64,000 nt of DNA from Marinicellulosiphila megalodicopiae (GTDB lineage Bacteria > Pseudomonadota > Gammaproteobacteria > Pseudomonadales > Natronospirillaceae). Below are positions 63,724 to 64,000 of the stretch, in pieces (positions within the stretch are counted from its first letter, which is position 1; each line of letters opens with the position of its first letter). The notes beneath the pieces are model-generated. The model was given only the letters and a program-made list of their open reading frames with translations. It was not told the origin of the DNA and did no database searches. The position numbers were made by a program, and so were the translations under genes. The stretch lies in NCBI RefSeq assembly GCF_045862395.1, contig NZ_AP023087.1, forward strand, positions 2,108,001 to 2,172,000, given 5' to 3'.

Positions 63724-64000
63724 ATGAAATATCTCAATAAAAACAACTTTCTTCATTTAATGGCATTTATTATCCCCTTGACAGTTTATTTTATAACCTG
63801 TTCAACAGGAATAGGGTTCGGTGACACGGCGATAATAATTGATAATATTTATAATATTCGCATTAATTCTCAAGTTAATACTCATGCTTTATCGGTGTTT
63901 TTTGGCCAGCCATTTATGTGGTTACCAATTGAAAATATAGCTTTTAAAGCAAATTTAATGTCGGTTGTTGCCGGTGCAACCTCAGTATTTTTATTATATA
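63724..64000 (+). CDS. DUF2723-like membrane glycosyltransferase (3' end outside window)
   Basis: The frame starts at ATG 63724 and is open to the window end (92 residues). It shows a first membrane helix (LMAFIIPLTVYFITC), then GIGFGDTAIIIDNIYNIRIN, and WLPIENIAFKANLMSVVAGA (partly quoted), which fits the N-terminal pattern of DUF2723 proteins (LLPFGNVAFRVNLLSALFAA). These are predicted lipid-linked-sugar transferases. The fragment is too short for certainty. The 301 bases between it and the IS5 relic hold nothing I recognise. Confidence 0.6.
   Translation, partial: MKYLNKNNFLHLMAFIIPLTVYFITCSTGIGFGDTAIIIDNIYNIRINSQVNTHALSVFFGQPFMWLPIENIAFKANLMSVVAGATSVFLLY

Noticed and set aside
1..64000. 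tRNA, rRNA, prophage or replication-origin features
   Set aside because: No tRNA-like cloverleaf, rRNA segment, phage structural gene or DnaA-box cluster was recognised on reading; a tRNA scan would be decisive.

Overview
This AT-rich 64 kb window comes from a bacterial chromosome. Its conserved clusters have gammaproteobacterial gene order: lepA-lepB-DUF4845-rnc-era-recO-acpS, hfq-hflX-hflK-hflC, purA-rnr, and rlmKL-nadK. Genes such as cheV, a BacNav-type cation channel, a secreted GH9 cellulase and several cyclic-di-GMP proteins suggest a free-living, motile, probably marine or aquatic bacterium. I cannot name the genus from sequence alone.

Layout. 1-4.4 kb: a VWA-domain membrane protein (5' end outside the window) and fadD. 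4.4-5.2 kb: a gene-free cluster of repeats. 5.2-11.2 kb: xthA, then an M16C protease followed by a tight run (YbjQ-like, 5'-nucleotidase, L,D-transpeptidase, DUF2835). 11.2-12.5 kb: a REP-associated tyrosine transposase (RAYT) flanked on both sides by its probable REP repeats. 12.5-26.7 kb: pyrD, EAL-HDOD protein, cheV, ion channel, rlmKL, nadK, a broken BarA-like kinase, DUF1315, DUF2797, pepN, a DUF1624 acyltransferase-like protein and a DsbA/FrnE-like protein. 26.77-28.74 kb: group II intron copy 1. 29-35 kb: lepA to acpS. 35-38.7 kb: GH9 cellulase. 38.9-42.5 kb: hfq-hflXKC. 42.6-48.5 kb: two GGDEF/EAL proteins, an FbpC-like ATPase and argF. 48.7-52.4 kb: purA and rnr. 52.4-58.9 kb: an accessory region with a hydrolase pseudogene, a small gene pair, an unusual lipoprotein, metH tail fragments and group II intron copy 2. 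58.9-62.6 kb: metH. 62.7-64 kb: repeats, a decayed IS5-family transposase and the start of a DUF2723-type membrane protein.

Three things stand out. First, a palindromic repeat family (arm consensus TAGCCWGGGGTCRGATCC, 21 arms seen in six places) surrounds a RAYT gene. One group II intron is inserted inside a repeat arm so precisely that removing it restores the repeat; the second copy sits beside a degenerate arm. Second, the 3' end of metH is present three times in a row (full gene, a 212 bp tail, a ~62 bp tail), each ending in the same reading frame and stop, with lipoprotein DNA between the two partial tails. This looks like repeated capture of DNA at the metH 3' end. Third, the lipoprotein there contains two copies of a four-cysteine unit with almost identical cysteine spacing, and I recognise no family for it. 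Also notable: the ion channel has a natural filter TFEDWTD that closely resembles the engineered calcium-selective CavAb filter.
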